Of a stretch of 48,763 nt of DNA, positions 9,258-17,926 are shown one piece after another. The position numbers and the translations under genes are program-made. The number at the start of each line of letters is the position of its first letter. Positions within the stretch are counted from its first letter, which is position 1. The DNA comes from Pseudomonas fluorescens (GTDB lineage: Bacteria > Pseudomonadota > Gammaproteobacteria > Pseudomonadales > Pseudomonadaceae), in assembly GCF_018614775.1 (NCBI RefSeq), contig NZ_JAGGOF010000071.1, forward strand, positions 1 through 48,763, read 5' to 3'. The notes under the pieces were generated by a model, which was not told the origin of the DNA, made no database searches, and was given only the letters and a program-made list of their open reading frames with translations.

Positions 9258-9723
9258 AGATGCTCTCCACCACGCTGCGCTGGTTATTGCCCATCACAGC
9301 CACCGCCGTGATTCGATACAGCGTCGCCGAGGTGTTGCTCGGCACGTTCACCGCCGTGAGCGTGGTGCCGATGTTCTGCACGCCATAGAAGCCGCCAGGC
9401 ACCGCAACCCAGGTGACCCCCGAGGCTGAATTGCGCCCGGCTGCCGTCACAGTCGCCGACTCGGCCGGCGGCGCACATTGGGTCGCGGTGGTACACACGG
9501 GCAGGGAGTAGGTAGCGACCTGCACCGCACTCTCGCCCATCCGCAACGCCGCTTCGGCCACCTGGAAGGACTGGTTGCGCAACATGACGCTGCTGGTCAT
9601 CTTTTCCTGGAGCGTCGCGCTCTGCATCGACGACAGGCCGATCAACGTCAGCAACAGCAGGAACACCAGGCTCACCAGCAAGGCCATGCCACGCTGGTGA
9701 TGATTGATGGACGTAGGTTTCAT
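9244..9723 (-). CDS. pilX: Minor pilin PilX
   Basis: 159 residues. The N-terminal leader MKPTSINHHQRG is followed by MALLVSLVFLLLLTLIGLSSMQ, the PilX_N signature. Mature position 5 is Val instead of Glu, as expected for this GspK-like pilin, which sits at the very tip. The rest is a globular head with two Cys (VCTTATQC). It lies within the operon, 10 bp after pilW and overlapping the pilY1 start. Confidence 0.9.
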   Translation of the reverse strand: MKPTSINHHQRGMALLVSLVFLLLLTLIGLSSMQSATLQEKMTSSVMLRNQSFQVAEAALRMGESAVQVATYSLPVCTTATQCAPPAESATVTAAGRNSASGVTWVAVPGGFYGVQNIGTTLTAVNVPSNTSATLYRITAVAVMGNNQRSVVESIYAKY

Positions 9724-9733
9724 GAGTCAGCCC

Positions 9734-10459
9734 TCACAACAGACGGTTGCGCAAAGCGGCAACCACGTTGAAGGTCTGCTCGCGCACGGCGTTCCTCGGA
9801 TCGAAGAGCGTCAAGGTCAGGCGCACGCTGCGAATCAGTGCCGGGTCAGCCGGGTTGCTGCTGTAGCTGGACGCTGCGATGTCCGTCGCGCTGCCCGCTA
9901 CACCGAAGGTCACGTTGAACGCGCGAACATTGTCGACCAGCACCGCCATGGCCGGGTTGGCAGGCCCGCCAGCGGCCTGAACCCCCATGAGCAACTGATT
10001 ATTGCTGAAACTGTAGATCAGACGCCGTATCGGGAACGCCATCTGCCCGGCCGCCGGTGCCCGCGCGCCGGTGTAGGCGGTAGCCGAGGTGCGGCAATCG
10101 GAAACCACCGTCCAGGTAGGCGTCCCGCCACTGCCGCCCACATCGGCCGTCACCAGGGTCAGCTTCAGGTTGGCGTTGTCCCAGCGGATCGGCGTGATCT
10201 GGCTGGCATTGAAATCCCCTGCCGAGGACGCGTCGGTGATGGTCCCCAGGCAACCGAACATCCCGACCATGCGCAGCTCCTGGACCATTTTGCTCAGGGC
10301 GAACCGGGCGTCCTCCTGTATCACCGCCGCCGCCCCTTGGCTCATGTAGGTGTTTTTCGCCGCGATGAAAATCTGCACCACGCCCAACACGACAATCAGG
10401 CTGAGCACCAGCGCAATCATCAGCTCGATCAGGCCGAACCCTCGGCTATACCTGTTCAT
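9734..10459 (-). CDS. pilW: Minor pilin PilW
   Basis: 241 residues, the largest of the minor pilins, comparable to GspJ of type II secretion. The prepilin motif RGFGLIELMIALVLSLIVV has the cleavage Gly and Glu5. Cys pairs (GCLG and SDCRTS) lie in the head domain. The start ATG overlaps the pilV stop in an ATGA, which indicates translational coupling. It is a core component of the tip complex by family knowledge. Confidence 0.9.
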   Translation of the reverse strand: MNRYSRGFGLIELMIALVLSLIVVLGVVQIFIAAKNTYMSQGAAAVIQEDARFALSKMVQELRMVGMFGCLGTITDASSAGDFNASQITPIRWDNANLKLTLVTADVGGSGGTPTWTVVSDCRTSATAYTGARAPAAGQMAFPIRRLIYSFSNNQLLMGVQAAGGPANPAMAVLVDNVRAFNVTFGVAGSATDIAASSYSSNPADPALIRSVRLTLTLFDPRNAVREQTFNVVAALRNRLL

Positions 10460-10917
10460 GGTGTCGTCGCCACCGGGTCGACGGCGACGCGGCTGGTCAG
10501 CACGAAACTGCGCCGCGCCTCGGCCGCGTTGGTGGTGTTGGCCGCCCGGGCGTCATCCCAGGAAATGGTGATGGTATAGACCCGCTGGCTCAGCGCGACA
10601 GTGCCGGTGGCGGTGGCGCCACCGAAGGCGATGATGTTGGTCTTGAAATCGTAGAGGTCCTGGTCGCGGGCCACGTTGAGGTTCGGCGCGCTGGGGGGTG
10701 TCACCGTGTAGTCCGCGCTGGAGTTGGCGCGAATGCGGTCCAGCAAGTCATAGGCAATGAAGCTGGCCTGGCTGGTCATGCGCGAACTGTCGGTGTACTT
10801 GAGGGCGTTGAGCTGGATCATCGCGGCGCCCAACAACCCCACGCCGAGAATCAGCACCGCCACCAGCACCTCGATCAGCGTCATGCCTCCCTGTGCGCTT
10901 TTCCTGGATTCCTTCAT
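10456..10917 (-). CDS. pilV: Minor pilin PilV
   Basis: 153 residues from the ATG at 10917. The leader MKESRKSAQGG ends at the prepilin cleavage site and is followed by MTLIEVLVAVLILGVGLLGAAM, with Glu5 present. The head is GspI-like. The start overlaps the fimU stop as ATGA, with GTGGAAG upstream; an earlier TTG at 10923 is less likely. It belongs to the fimU-pilE operon and acts in pilus assembly initiation. Confidence 0.9.
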   Translation of the reverse strand: MKESRKSAQGGMTLIEVLVAVLILGVGLLGAAMIQLNALKYTDSSRMTSQASFIAYDLLDRIRANSSADYTVTPPSAPNLNVARDQDLYDFKTNIIAFGGATATGTVALSQRVYTITISWDDARAANTTNAAEARRSFVLTSRVAVDPVATTP

Positions 10918-11387
10918 CCGCAACTTCCACCCAATACGATTCTTCCGTTGAGACAGACATTCAGCGTCCTGCTCTGTGTTCCCCGTACATAATTGAAGCT
11001 CACCGGTGTAGCCGGCGCCGACAACCCGCCCAGGTTGTTGAAATCAATCACGGTCACGTCTGAGGGTAGCGTCAGAGTCGCGCCGCTGCCCATCGCTGGA
11101 ACAACCCGCAATATATTGGCCAACGTGCCAGTACCGTCATACACCGTCAGTTCGCCGCTCCAGGCGCTGCCCAGTACCGAGGGGCGAATCCGGATGGTCG
11201 CGCCCCGGTCGATGGCCTCCATCCGGGCGAAGTTCAGCGCCCGGCGCAAGTCACCAACCTCGGTGTCCGCCTTGGTGCTCTGCACCGCACCGGTAAAGGC
11301 CGGCACCGCCAGGGTGATCAGGATCAGCATGACGCCAAGGGCCACCAGTACTTCGATCAACGTGAAACCTTTTGTACGAAGATCCAT
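10914..11387 (-). CDS. fimU: Minor pilin FimU
   Basis: 157 residues with the leader MDLRTKG and prepilin motif FTLIEVLVALGVMLILITLAVP. It has a GspH/FimT-type head (DLRRALNFARMEAIDRG) and two C-terminal Cys (NVCLNG, GGSCG). It is the first gene of the minor pilin operon. A sigma70-like promoter (GAACAA ... GCTATA on the plus strand) lies upstream, and AGAGGG serves as ribosome binding site. It diverges from fimT. It is distinguished from FimT by operon position and the closing Cys motif. Confidence 0.88.
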   Translation of the reverse strand: MDLRTKGFTLIEVLVALGVMLILITLAVPAFTGAVQSTKADTEVGDLRRALNFARMEAIDRGATIRIRPSVLGSAWSGELTVYDGTGTLANILRVVPAMGSGATLTLPSDVTVIDFNNLGGLSAPATPVSFNYVRGTQSRTLNVCLNGRIVLGGSCG

Positions 11388-11408
11388 CGATTCCCTCTGC
11401 CGCCGTCG

Positions 11409-11437
11409 GCTATACCTGCTTCTACACGCTAGAACAA
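11409..11437 (-). promoter_or_regulatory. Likely sigma70 promoter of the fimU-pilE operon
   Basis: Read on the minus strand: TTGTTC, a 17-bp spacer, then TATAGC. The -10 ends 22 bp before the fimU ATG. In P. aeruginosa this operon is AlgR-controlled; I did not identify an AlgR site here. Confidence 0.5.
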
Positions 11438-11452
11438 ACCCGTGCCCTGTGC

Positions 11453-11484
11453 TTGTGGCGAGGGGATTTATCCCCTCGCCACAA
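11453..11484. repeat. Perfect palindrome between fimU and fimT
   Basis: Two 14-base arms, TTGTGGCGAGGGGA and its exact complement, flank the 4-base loop TTTA. The GTGGCGAGG type recurs at 38530 and 47345, so this is a short REP-like family rather than an operator specific to pili. Confidence 0.75.
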
Positions 11485-11535
11485 TGATTTCACAAATCTC
11501 AAGGACCGTTTCACGCTCGCCAGGGAGGAAGCAAC

Positions 11536-12075
11536 ATGCACCAACAAGGTTTCAGCCTGATCGAACTGCTCATGGGACTGGTGATCGCCGCAATTGTTCT
11601 GTCGTGGGGCGGTTCCAGCTTCAGGGCGCTGGTCGAATCCACCGAACGCGTTGACGCCGCGCGCCTGTTGGCCAGCGGCTTGCGCATCGCGCGAAGCGAA
11701 GCCATTACACGCAACCGAACGGTGGCGATCAGAGGAATAGACAACGATTGGGGCCAAGGGTGGCAAATCAATCTGGATGGCGATGACCAGGCGTTACTCA
11801 CACAGCGCAGCAGCGGCGCTCGCGTCATTGGCAACGGCGCGATGAAGGGTTCGGTCAGGTTCGCCGGCCATGGCCAGGCACTATGGCCCAGTGGTGCCTT
11901 TCATTCGGGAACGCTACACGTCTGTGGGAAACACGACCCGGTCAGTCACCATCAAGTGGTGCTGGCACCCTCCGGGCGCGTGAGCCTGCGCAGCGAAGTC
12001 GCCGAACAGGCCTTATGCGAAAAAGGGCTTAAAGCAAGGAGCGGACGCGCAGTTCCTTGGGCATCGAGAAGGTGA
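11536..12075 (+). CDS. fimT: GspH/FimT-type pseudopilin FimT
   Basis: 179 residues. The very short leader MHQQG is followed by FSLIELLMGLVIAAIVLSWGG, a prepilin motif with Glu5. The GspH-type head includes ARLLASGLRIARSEAITRNR. GGAGGAAG precedes the ATG. By family knowledge FimT proteins are minor pilins, and in some bacteria they bind DNA for natural transformation. The region after SGRVSLRSEV does not show an exact GRxR motif. The last 16 residues are encoded antisense to the 3' end of ispH (47-bp overlap) and may be a non-conserved extension. Confidence 0.85.
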   Translation: MHQQGFSLIELLMGLVIAAIVLSWGGSSFRALVESTERVDAARLLASGLRIARSEAITRNRTVAIRGIDNDWGQGWQINLDGDDQALLTQRSSGARVIGNGAMKGSVRFAGHGQALWPSGAFHSGTLHVCGKHDPVSHHQVVLAPSGRVSLRSEVAEQALCEKGLKARSGRAVPWASRR

Positions 12076-12976
12076 TGTTCTCCTCACGACCGGCCAGTTC
12101 ATCGGCACCGGTGGCGCCCCAGGCCTGCAATTGCTGGATCACCCCGCGCACCAGCACTTCCGGCGCGGAAGCACCAGCGGTGATGCCGATGCGCTCGACG
12201 CCTTCAAACCAGCTGCGCTGCATGTCCTCGGCACCGTCGATCAGGTAGGCCGGCGTGGACATGCGCTCGGCCAGTTCACGCAAGCGGTTGGAGTTGGAGC
12301 TGTTAGGGCTGCCGACGACCAGGACCACGTCGCACTCATTCGCGAGTTGCTTGACCGCGTCCTGGCGGTTCTGGGTGGCGTAGCAGATGTCATCCTTGCG
12401 CGGGCCGCCGATGGCCGGGAAGCGCGAACGCAGGGCGTCGATCACGCGACTGGTGTCGTCCATGGACAAGGTGGTCTGGGTAACAAAGGCCAGGCTTTCA
12501 GGGTTGCGCACCTGCAGGGCGGCGACGTCGTCTTCGTCCTCGACCAGGTAGATAGCGCCGCCATTGCTGGCATCGTATTGGCCCATGGTGCCTTCGACTT
12601 CCGGGTGGCCCTCGTGGCCGATCAGGATGCATTCGCGACCGTCTCGGCTGTAGCGCGCCACTTCGATGTGCACCTTGGTCACCAGCGGGCAGGTCGCGTC
12701 GAACACCTTCAGGCCACGGCTGACAGCTTCGGTGCGCACGGCCTGGGAAACCCCATGGGCGCTGAAGATCACGATGACGTCGTCCGGCACCTGGTCCAGT
12801 TCCTCGACGAAAATGGCCCCGCGGCTGCGCAGGTCCTCGACGACGAATTTGTTGTGGACCACTTCGTGGCGCACATAGATTGGCGGGCCGAAGACTTCCA
12901 GGGCGCGGTTGACGATTTCGATCGCCCGGTCCACACCGGCGCAGAAGCCACGGGGGTTGGCGAGTTTGATTTGCAT
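12029..12976 (-). CDS. ispH: 4-hydroxy-3-methylbut-2-enyl diphosphate reductase IspH
   Basis: 315 residues. This is the last enzyme of the MEP pathway, a cytosolic iron-sulfur protein that makes IPP and DMAPP. The three cluster Cys are visible: GFCAGVDRAI near residue 12, DATCPLVTKVH near 96 and DICYATQNRQ near 197. The SPNSSNSNRL substrate loop is also present. The start at 12976 begins MQIKLANPRGFCAG as in the family; the longer open frame reads through a REPIN. It follows fkpB on the same strand with a REPIN between them. Confidence 0.96.
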   Translation of the reverse strand: MQIKLANPRGFCAGVDRAIEIVNRALEVFGPPIYVRHEVVHNKFVVEDLRSRGAIFVEELDQVPDDVIVIFSAHGVSQAVRTEAVSRGLKVFDATCPLVTKVHIEVARYSRDGRECILIGHEGHPEVEGTMGQYDASNGGAIYLVEDEDDVAALQVRNPESLAFVTQTTLSMDDTSRVIDALRSRFPAIGGPRKDDICYATQNRQDAVKQLANECDVVLVVGSPNSSNSNRLRELAERMSTPAYLIDGAEDMQRSWFEGVERIGITAGASAPEVLVRGVIQQLQAWGATGADELAGREENITFSMPKELRVRSLL

Positions 12977-13037
12977 GCTGTGCCTCGTGTCTTGCCTGTT
13001 GATCGAACGAAGGGCTCGAACACAATGGAGATACCTT

Positions 13038-13125
13038 GTGGGAGCGGGCTTGCTCGCGAAGAGGACCTTACATCCAACATCGATGTTGGCTGACACTCCG
13101 TCTTCGCGAGCAAGCCCGCTCCCAC
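13038..13125. repeat. REPIN between fkpB and ispH
   Basis: The GTGGGAGCGGGCTTGCTCGC arm and its inverted copy are separated by about 45 bp that include TCCAACATCGATGTTGGCTG, itself an inner inverted repeat. It may modulate the transcript between fkpB and ispH. Confidence 0.85.
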
Positions 13126-13145
13126 ACTTGACCGGATCCGGTCAG

Positions 13146-13583
13146 TTACAACGCCTTGACCTCGAGAATTTCCACTTCGAAGTTCAAGGTCTTGCCCGCC
13201 AGCGGATGGTTGAAATCCACGGTCACCTGGGCGTCGTCGAAAGCCTTCACCACGCCCGGCAGCTCGGTGTTGGCCGCGTCGTTGAAGATCACCAGCAGGC
13301 CATGGGACAGCTCCATGTCCTGGAATTGGGAGCGTGGCAGGGTTTGCACGTTTTGCGGGTTGGGCTGACCAAAGGCGTTTTCCGGCGGCACGACCACGGT
13401 GCGCTTGTCACCGGCCTTGAAACCGAAGATCGCCGCCTCGAAACCTGGCAGCAGGTTACCGTCACCGACCTTGAACACCGCCGGGGCCTTGTCGAAGGTG
13501 CTGTCGACGGTGTCGCCGTTTTCCAGGTGCAAGGCAAAGTGAAGCTTCACTTCGGTGTGTTGAGCGATACGCTGCTCAGTCAT
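13146..13583 (-). CDS. fkpB: FKBP-type peptidyl-prolyl isomerase (SlyD/SlpA-like)
   Basis: 145 residues, the small SlpA/FkpB type with an FKBP fold (GDTVDSTFDKAPAVFKVGDG ... PGFEAAIFG) interrupted by the insert-in-flap region (NAFGQPNPQNVQTLPRSQF). It has no signal peptide and is therefore cytosolic. It catalyses cis-trans isomerisation of prolyl bonds and acts as a folding helper. It overlaps the lspA stop by 8 bp, and the order ileS-lspA-fkpB-ispH is conserved in gamma-proteobacteria. The start at 13583 gives the family N-terminus. Confidence 0.92.
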   Translation of the reverse strand: MTEQRIAQHTEVKLHFALHLENGDTVDSTFDKAPAVFKVGDGNLLPGFEAAIFGFKAGDKRTVVVPPENAFGQPNPQNVQTLPRSQFQDMELSHGLLVIFNDAANTELPGVVKAFDDAQVTVDFNHPLAGKTLNFEVEILEVKAL

Positions 13584-14088
13584 GGACGGCTTCTCCGGTT
13601 TTCTTGCTCTTGAACATGTCCAGGGCGAGCATGATCGCGCCCACGGTGATGGCGCTGTCGGCAAAGTTGAACGCCGGGAAGTACCAGCGGTTCTGCCAGT
13701 GCACCAGGATGAAATCGATCACGTGGCCCAAAGCAATGCGGTCATAGAGATTGCCCAGGGCGCCGCCGAGCACCAACGCCAGCGCCACGGCCAGCCAGGT
13801 TTCGTCGCGGCCCAGGCGTTTGAGCCAGACCACCAGCACCGCACTGACCACAATGGCGATCAGGGCAAACAGCCAGCGCTGCCAGCCCGAACTGTCGGCC
13901 AGGAAACTGAACGCTGCTCCTGTGTTGTAGGCCAGGGTCCAGCTGAAGTAGTCGGGGATGATCACGATCTGCTGGTACAGGGTCAACGAGCCTTCGAAGT
14001 AGAACTTGCTGGCCTGGTCGATGACCAGGACCAGCACACTCAACCAGAGCCAGCCCAGCCTTCCGAAACGGCCCGCTGCATTAGGCAT
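13576..14088 (-). CDS. lspA: Lipoprotein signal peptidase LspA
   Basis: 170 residues, an inner-membrane aspartyl protease that removes signal peptides from diacylated prolipoproteins. Four membrane segments are visible. The catalytic Asp pair is in GHVIDFI and FNFADSAIT, and the conserved NTGAAFSFL and GALGNLYDRI motifs are present. The ATG at 14088 overlaps the ileS stop by 8 bp and its stop overlaps fkpB, indicating tight coupling. The upstream extension to 14127 is inside ileS and was discarded. Confidence 0.96.
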   Translation of the reverse strand: MPNAAGRFGRLGWLWLSVLVLVIDQASKFYFEGSLTLYQQIVIIPDYFSWTLAYNTGAAFSFLADSSGWQRWLFALIAIVVSAVLVVWLKRLGRDETWLAVALALVLGGALGNLYDRIALGHVIDFILVHWQNRWYFPAFNFADSAITVGAIMLALDMFKSKKTGEAVHD

Positions 14089-16912
14089 AGTGGCGAACCT
14101 CGCCAGTGCCGCTGATGTTGTCGACACAACGCCCGCAGATTTCCGGATGCTCCGGATTCACGCCGACGTCTTCGCGGCAGTGCCAGCAACGGGCGCATTT
14201 GACGAAGCTCGACTTGACCACCTTGAGTTTCAGGCCGGCCACTTCGGTGACCACTGCATCGGCCGGCGCCTGCACGAACGGGGCGACACTGGCGGTGGAC
14301 GTGATCAGCACGAAGCGCAGCTCGTTGCCGAGTTTCGCCAGGTCGACGCCCAGGGTTTCTTCGGCGTAGAGGGTCACTTCGGCCTGGAGGTTGCCACCGA
14401 CGGCCTTGGCCGCGCGCTGGATCTCCATTTCCTTGTTGACTGCGGCCTTGACCGCCATGACGCGATCCCAATAGGCACGGTCCAGCTCGAAGCCTTGCGG
14501 CAGTTCGGTCAGGCCTTCGTACCAGGTGTTGAGCATCACCGATTCGTTGCGCTCGCCCGGCAGGTACTGCCACAGCTCGTCGGCGGTGAACGCCAGGATC
14601 GGCGCGATCCAGCGCACCAGCGCTTCGCTGATGTGGAACAGCGCGGTCTGGCACGAACGCCGCGCCTTGCTGTTGGCACCAGTGGTGTACTGGCGATCCT
14701 TGATGATGTCGAGGTAGAAACCACCCAGCTCCTGCACGCAGAAGTTGTGGATCTTCGAGTAGACGTTCCAGAAGCGGTATTCGCCGTAGTGTTCCTGCAA
14801 CTCGCGTTGCAGCAGCAGGGTACGGTCCACGGCCCAACGGTCCAGGGCAAGCATTTCGTCAGCTGGCAGCAGGTCGGTGGCCGGGTTGAAGCCGGTCAGG
14901 TTCGACAGCAGGAAGCGTGCGGTATTCCGGATCCGCCGGTAGGCGTCCGCGCTGCGCTGCAGGATCTGCTCGGAGACCGCCATCTCGCCGGAATAGTCGG
15001 TGGACGCCACCCAAAGGCGCATGATGTCGGCGCCCAGGGTGTCGTTGACCTTCTGCGGCGCGATCACGTTGCCCAAGGACTTGGACATCTTGCGGCCGGC
15101 CTCGTCGACGGTGAAACCGTGGGTCAGCAATTCGCGATACGGCGCGTGGTTGTCGATGGCGCAACCGGTCAGCAACGACGAGTGGAACCAGCCGCGATGC
15201 TGGTCCGAGCCTTCCAGGTACAGGTCGGCGCGCGGGCCGGTCTCGTGGCCCATCGGGTGCGAACCGCGCAGCACGTGCCAGTGGGTGGTGCCGGAGTCGA
15301 ACCAGACGTCCAGGGTGTCGCTGATCTTGTCGTACAGCGGCGCTTCGTCGCCCAGAAGCTCGGCGGCGTCCATCTTGAACCAGGCTTCGATGCCATCGAC
15401 TTCGACGCGCTTGGCCACGGCTTCCATCAGTTCGACGGTGCGCGGGTGCAGTTCGCCGCTTTCCTTGTTCAGGAAGAACGGGATCGGCACGCCCCAGTTG
15501 CGCTGGCGGGAGATGCACCAGTCCGGACGGTTGGCGATCATCGAGTGCAGGCGCGCCTGGCCCCAGGCCGGGACGAAGCGGGTCTCTTCGATGGCCTTGA
15601 GTGAACGCTGGCGCAGGGTGTCGCCGCTGGTGGGCTGCTTGTCCATGCCGATGAACCACTGCGCGGTGGCGCGGTAGATCAGCGGGGTCTTGTGGCGCCA
15701 GCAGTGCATGTAGCTGTGTTCGATGACGGTGGTGTGCAACAGCGCGCCGACTTCGGTCAGCTTGTCAACGATGGCCGGGTTGGCTTTCCAGATGAACTGT
15801 CCGCCAAAGAACTCCAGCGAGGGCACATACACGCCATTGCTCTGCACCGGGTTGAGAATGTCGTCGTTGACCATGCCGTACTTCTTGCAGGTCACGAAGT
15901 CGTCGACGCCATAGGCCGGTGCGGAGTGAACCACACCGGTGCCTGCGCCCAGTTCCACGTAGTCGGCCAGGTACACCGGCGACAAGCGGTCATAAAACGG
16001 GTGACGGAAATTGATCAACTCCAGCGCCGAACCTGGCGCGGTGGCCAGCACCGAGCCTCCGAGGTTGTAACGGGCCAGGCAGGATTCAACCAGCTCCTCG
16101 GCCAATACCAGCAGCTTGTCGCCAACGTCGACCAGGGCGTAGCTGAATTCCGGGTGGACGTTCAGCGCCTGGTTGGCCGGGATGGTCCACGGGGTGGTGG
16201 TCCAGATCACGATGGCGGCGGGCTTGCCCAACTGGCCCAGGCCGAACGCGGCAGCCAGTTTGGCTTCATCGGCGATCGGGAACGCGACGTCGATGGTCGA
16301 CGACTTCTTGTTCTCGTACTCGACTTCCGCCTCGGCCAGGGCCGAACCGCAATCGAAGCACCAGTTCACCGGCTTGAGGCCCTTGAACACGAAGCCACCC
16401 TCGACGATCTTCGCCAGGGCACGGATTTCACCGGCTTCGTTCTTGAAGTCCATGGTCTTGTACGGGTTGGCGAAGTCGCCCAGCACGCCAAGGCGGATGA
16501 ATTCGGACTTCTGCCCTTCGATCTGCTCGGTCGCGTAGGCACGGCACAGTTCGCGGGTCTTGTCCGCGCCCAGGTTCTTGCCGTGGGTGACTTCCACCTT
16601 GTGCTCGATCGGCAGGCCGTGGCAGTCCCAGCCCGGGACATACGGCGCGTCAAAACCCGACAGGGTCTTGGAGCGGATGATCATGTCCTTGAGAATCTTG
16701 TTCAGCGCGTGACCGATGTGGATGGTGCCGTTGGCGTACGGAGGGCCGTCGTGCAAGACGAACTTCGGACGATCCTTGCCAATTTCGCGCAACTTTCCGT
16801 ACAGGCCAATGCTGTCCCAACGCTGCAGAATCTGTGGTTCGCGCTGAGGCAGGCCGGCCTTCATAGGGAAGGCGGTGTCCGGAAGGTTTAGCGTGGCTTT
16901 ATAGTCGGTCAT
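14081..16912 (-). CDS. ileS: Isoleucyl-tRNA synthetase IleS
   Basis: 943 residues, full length, a class I aminoacyl-tRNA synthetase. HIGH is at residues 65-68 and KMSKS at about 608-612. Between them lies the CP1 editing domain (TTTPWTIPANQALNVHP). The C-terminal zinc finger uses CARC at 906-909 and CGRC at 926-929. It is the bacterial zinc-containing (IleS1) form, by family knowledge the mupirocin-sensitive type. GAAGAG lies before the ATG. It is 13 bp downstream of ribF and overlaps lspA. Confidence 0.97.
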   Translation of the reverse strand: MTDYKATLNLPDTAFPMKAGLPQREPQILQRWDSIGLYGKLREIGKDRPKFVLHDGPPYANGTIHIGHALNKILKDMIIRSKTLSGFDAPYVPGWDCHGLPIEHKVEVTHGKNLGADKTRELCRAYATEQIEGQKSEFIRLGVLGDFANPYKTMDFKNEAGEIRALAKIVEGGFVFKGLKPVNWCFDCGSALAEAEVEYENKKSSTIDVAFPIADEAKLAAAFGLGQLGKPAAIVIWTTTPWTIPANQALNVHPEFSYALVDVGDKLLVLAEELVESCLARYNLGGSVLATAPGSALELINFRHPFYDRLSPVYLADYVELGAGTGVVHSAPAYGVDDFVTCKKYGMVNDDILNPVQSNGVYVPSLEFFGGQFIWKANPAIVDKLTEVGALLHTTVIEHSYMHCWRHKTPLIYRATAQWFIGMDKQPTSGDTLRQRSLKAIEETRFVPAWGQARLHSMIANRPDWCISRQRNWGVPIPFFLNKESGELHPRTVELMEAVAKRVEVDGIEAWFKMDAAELLGDEAPLYDKISDTLDVWFDSGTTHWHVLRGSHPMGHETGPRADLYLEGSDQHRGWFHSSLLTGCAIDNHAPYRELLTHGFTVDEAGRKMSKSLGNVIAPQKVNDTLGADIMRLWVASTDYSGEMAVSEQILQRSADAYRRIRNTARFLLSNLTGFNPATDLLPADEMLALDRWAVDRTLLLQRELQEHYGEYRFWNVYSKIHNFCVQELGGFYLDIIKDRQYTTGANSKARRSCQTALFHISEALVRWIAPILAFTADELWQYLPGERNESVMLNTWYEGLTELPQGFELDRAYWDRVMAVKAAVNKEMEIQRAAKAVGGNLQAEVTLYAEETLGVDLAKLGNELRFVLITSTASVAPFVQAPADAVVTEVAGLKLKVVKSSFVKCARCWHCREDVGVNPEHPEICGRCVDNISGTGEVRHYA

Positions 16913-16925
16913 TTAAGGCTCTTCA

Positions 16926-17864
16926 TTAGCGATTGGCGCTGGTTGCGACAAGGGCACGGGCGGCGGCGATATCTGCATGGATCGCCGTCTTGAGCGCCTC
17001 CAGAGAGGCAAAACGCTGCTCTTCACGCAGCTTCTGGTGGAAAACCACCGTCAAACGCCGGTCATACAGATCGCCGGCAAAATCCAGAACATGTACTTCG
17101 AGGTGGGCCTTGCCATCTCCTTGGACCGTAGGCCGCACGCCAATATTGGCGACACCGGGCCAGGTCTTGCCGTCGATCTCGACACTGACCAGGAACACCC
17201 CGGTCAGCGGCACGCGACGACGCTTGAGTTGCACGTTGGCGGTCGGCGTGCCCAATTGGCGCGCCAGTTTCTGCCCGTGCAGGATCCGCCCGGCAATCCG
17301 GTACGGGCGGCCGAGCAAGCGCTCGGCCAGTTCGAAGTCGGCGGCGGCCAGGGCATTGCGGACCTGGGTGCTGCTGACGCGCAAACCGTCCATCTCGACG
17401 GTCTGCGCCGCTTCGACGGTAAAGCCATGGGCCAGCCCGGACTGTTGCAGGTAATCGAAATCCCCTGAACGGTCGCAACCGAAGCGGAAATCATCGCCCA
17501 CTTCCAGGTGCTTCACGTCGAGACCGTCCACCAGGATGGTCTCGACGAATTCGGCGGCGCTGAGTTTGCTCAGGCGCTGGTTGAAGGCCAGGCACAAGAC
17601 CCGGTCGACGCCTTCGCTGGCGAGCAGTTGCAGCTTGTCCCGCAGCCGGGCCAGACGGGCCGGCGCGGTGTCCGGGGCAAAAAACTCCCGCGGCTGCGGC
17701 TCGAAGATGACCACGCAACTGGGCACGCCCAATTCCAGCGCACGCTCACGCAGCCGCGCCAGGATAGCCTGGTGGCCACGGTGGACACCGTCAAAGTTGC
17801 CAATAGTGGCGACACAGCCCCGATGCTGGGGGCGCAGGTTGTGGAGGCCTCGAACCAGCTGCAT
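16926..17864 (-). CDS. ribF: Bifunctional riboflavin kinase / FAD synthetase RibF
   Basis: 312 residues. It converts riboflavin to FMN and then FAD. The N-terminal nucleotidyltransferase domain has GNFDGVHRGHQ, and SSTQVRNAL corresponds to the SSTxIR motif. The C-terminal riboflavin kinase domain has GTPTANV and the DLY motif near the end. The start at 17864 (MQLVRGLHNLRP) matches the family and has AAGAAG upstream. The in-frame ATG at 17882 would be almost at the predicted transcription start. It is the first gene of the ribF-ileS-lspA-fkpB run. No FMN riboswitch fits in the short leader. Confidence 0.95.
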   Translation of the reverse strand: MQLVRGLHNLRPQHRGCVATIGNFDGVHRGHQAILARLRERALELGVPSCVVIFEPQPREFFAPDTAPARLARLRDKLQLLASEGVDRVLCLAFNQRLSKLSAAEFVETILVDGLDVKHLEVGDDFRFGCDRSGDFDYLQQSGLAHGFTVEAAQTVEMDGLRVSSTQVRNALAAADFELAERLLGRPYRIAGRILHGQKLARQLGTPTANVQLKRRRVPLTGVFLVSVEIDGKTWPGVANIGVRPTVQGDGKAHLEVHVLDFAGDLYDRRLTVVFHQKLREEQRFASLEALKTAIHADIAAARALVATSANR

Positions 17865-17892
17865 AACGCGCTTCTTGCTCATAAAGTGGCCG

Positions 17893-17926
17893 ATTATAAC
17901 CACACCCGGCGGCCGACGACAGGCAA
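17893..17926 (-). promoter_or_regulatory. Possible ribF promoter
   Basis: On the minus strand a perfect TATAAT (17898-17893) is preceded by TGTGGT. The nearest -35-like TTGCCT (17926-17921) is 22 bp away, longer than ideal. The predicted transcription start is near 17886, leaving about 20 nt of leader before the ATG at 17864. Confidence 0.45.

Noticed and set aside
14006..15604. Long plus-strand frame within ileS
   Set aside because: Antisense to conserved IleS motifs and of repetitive composition.
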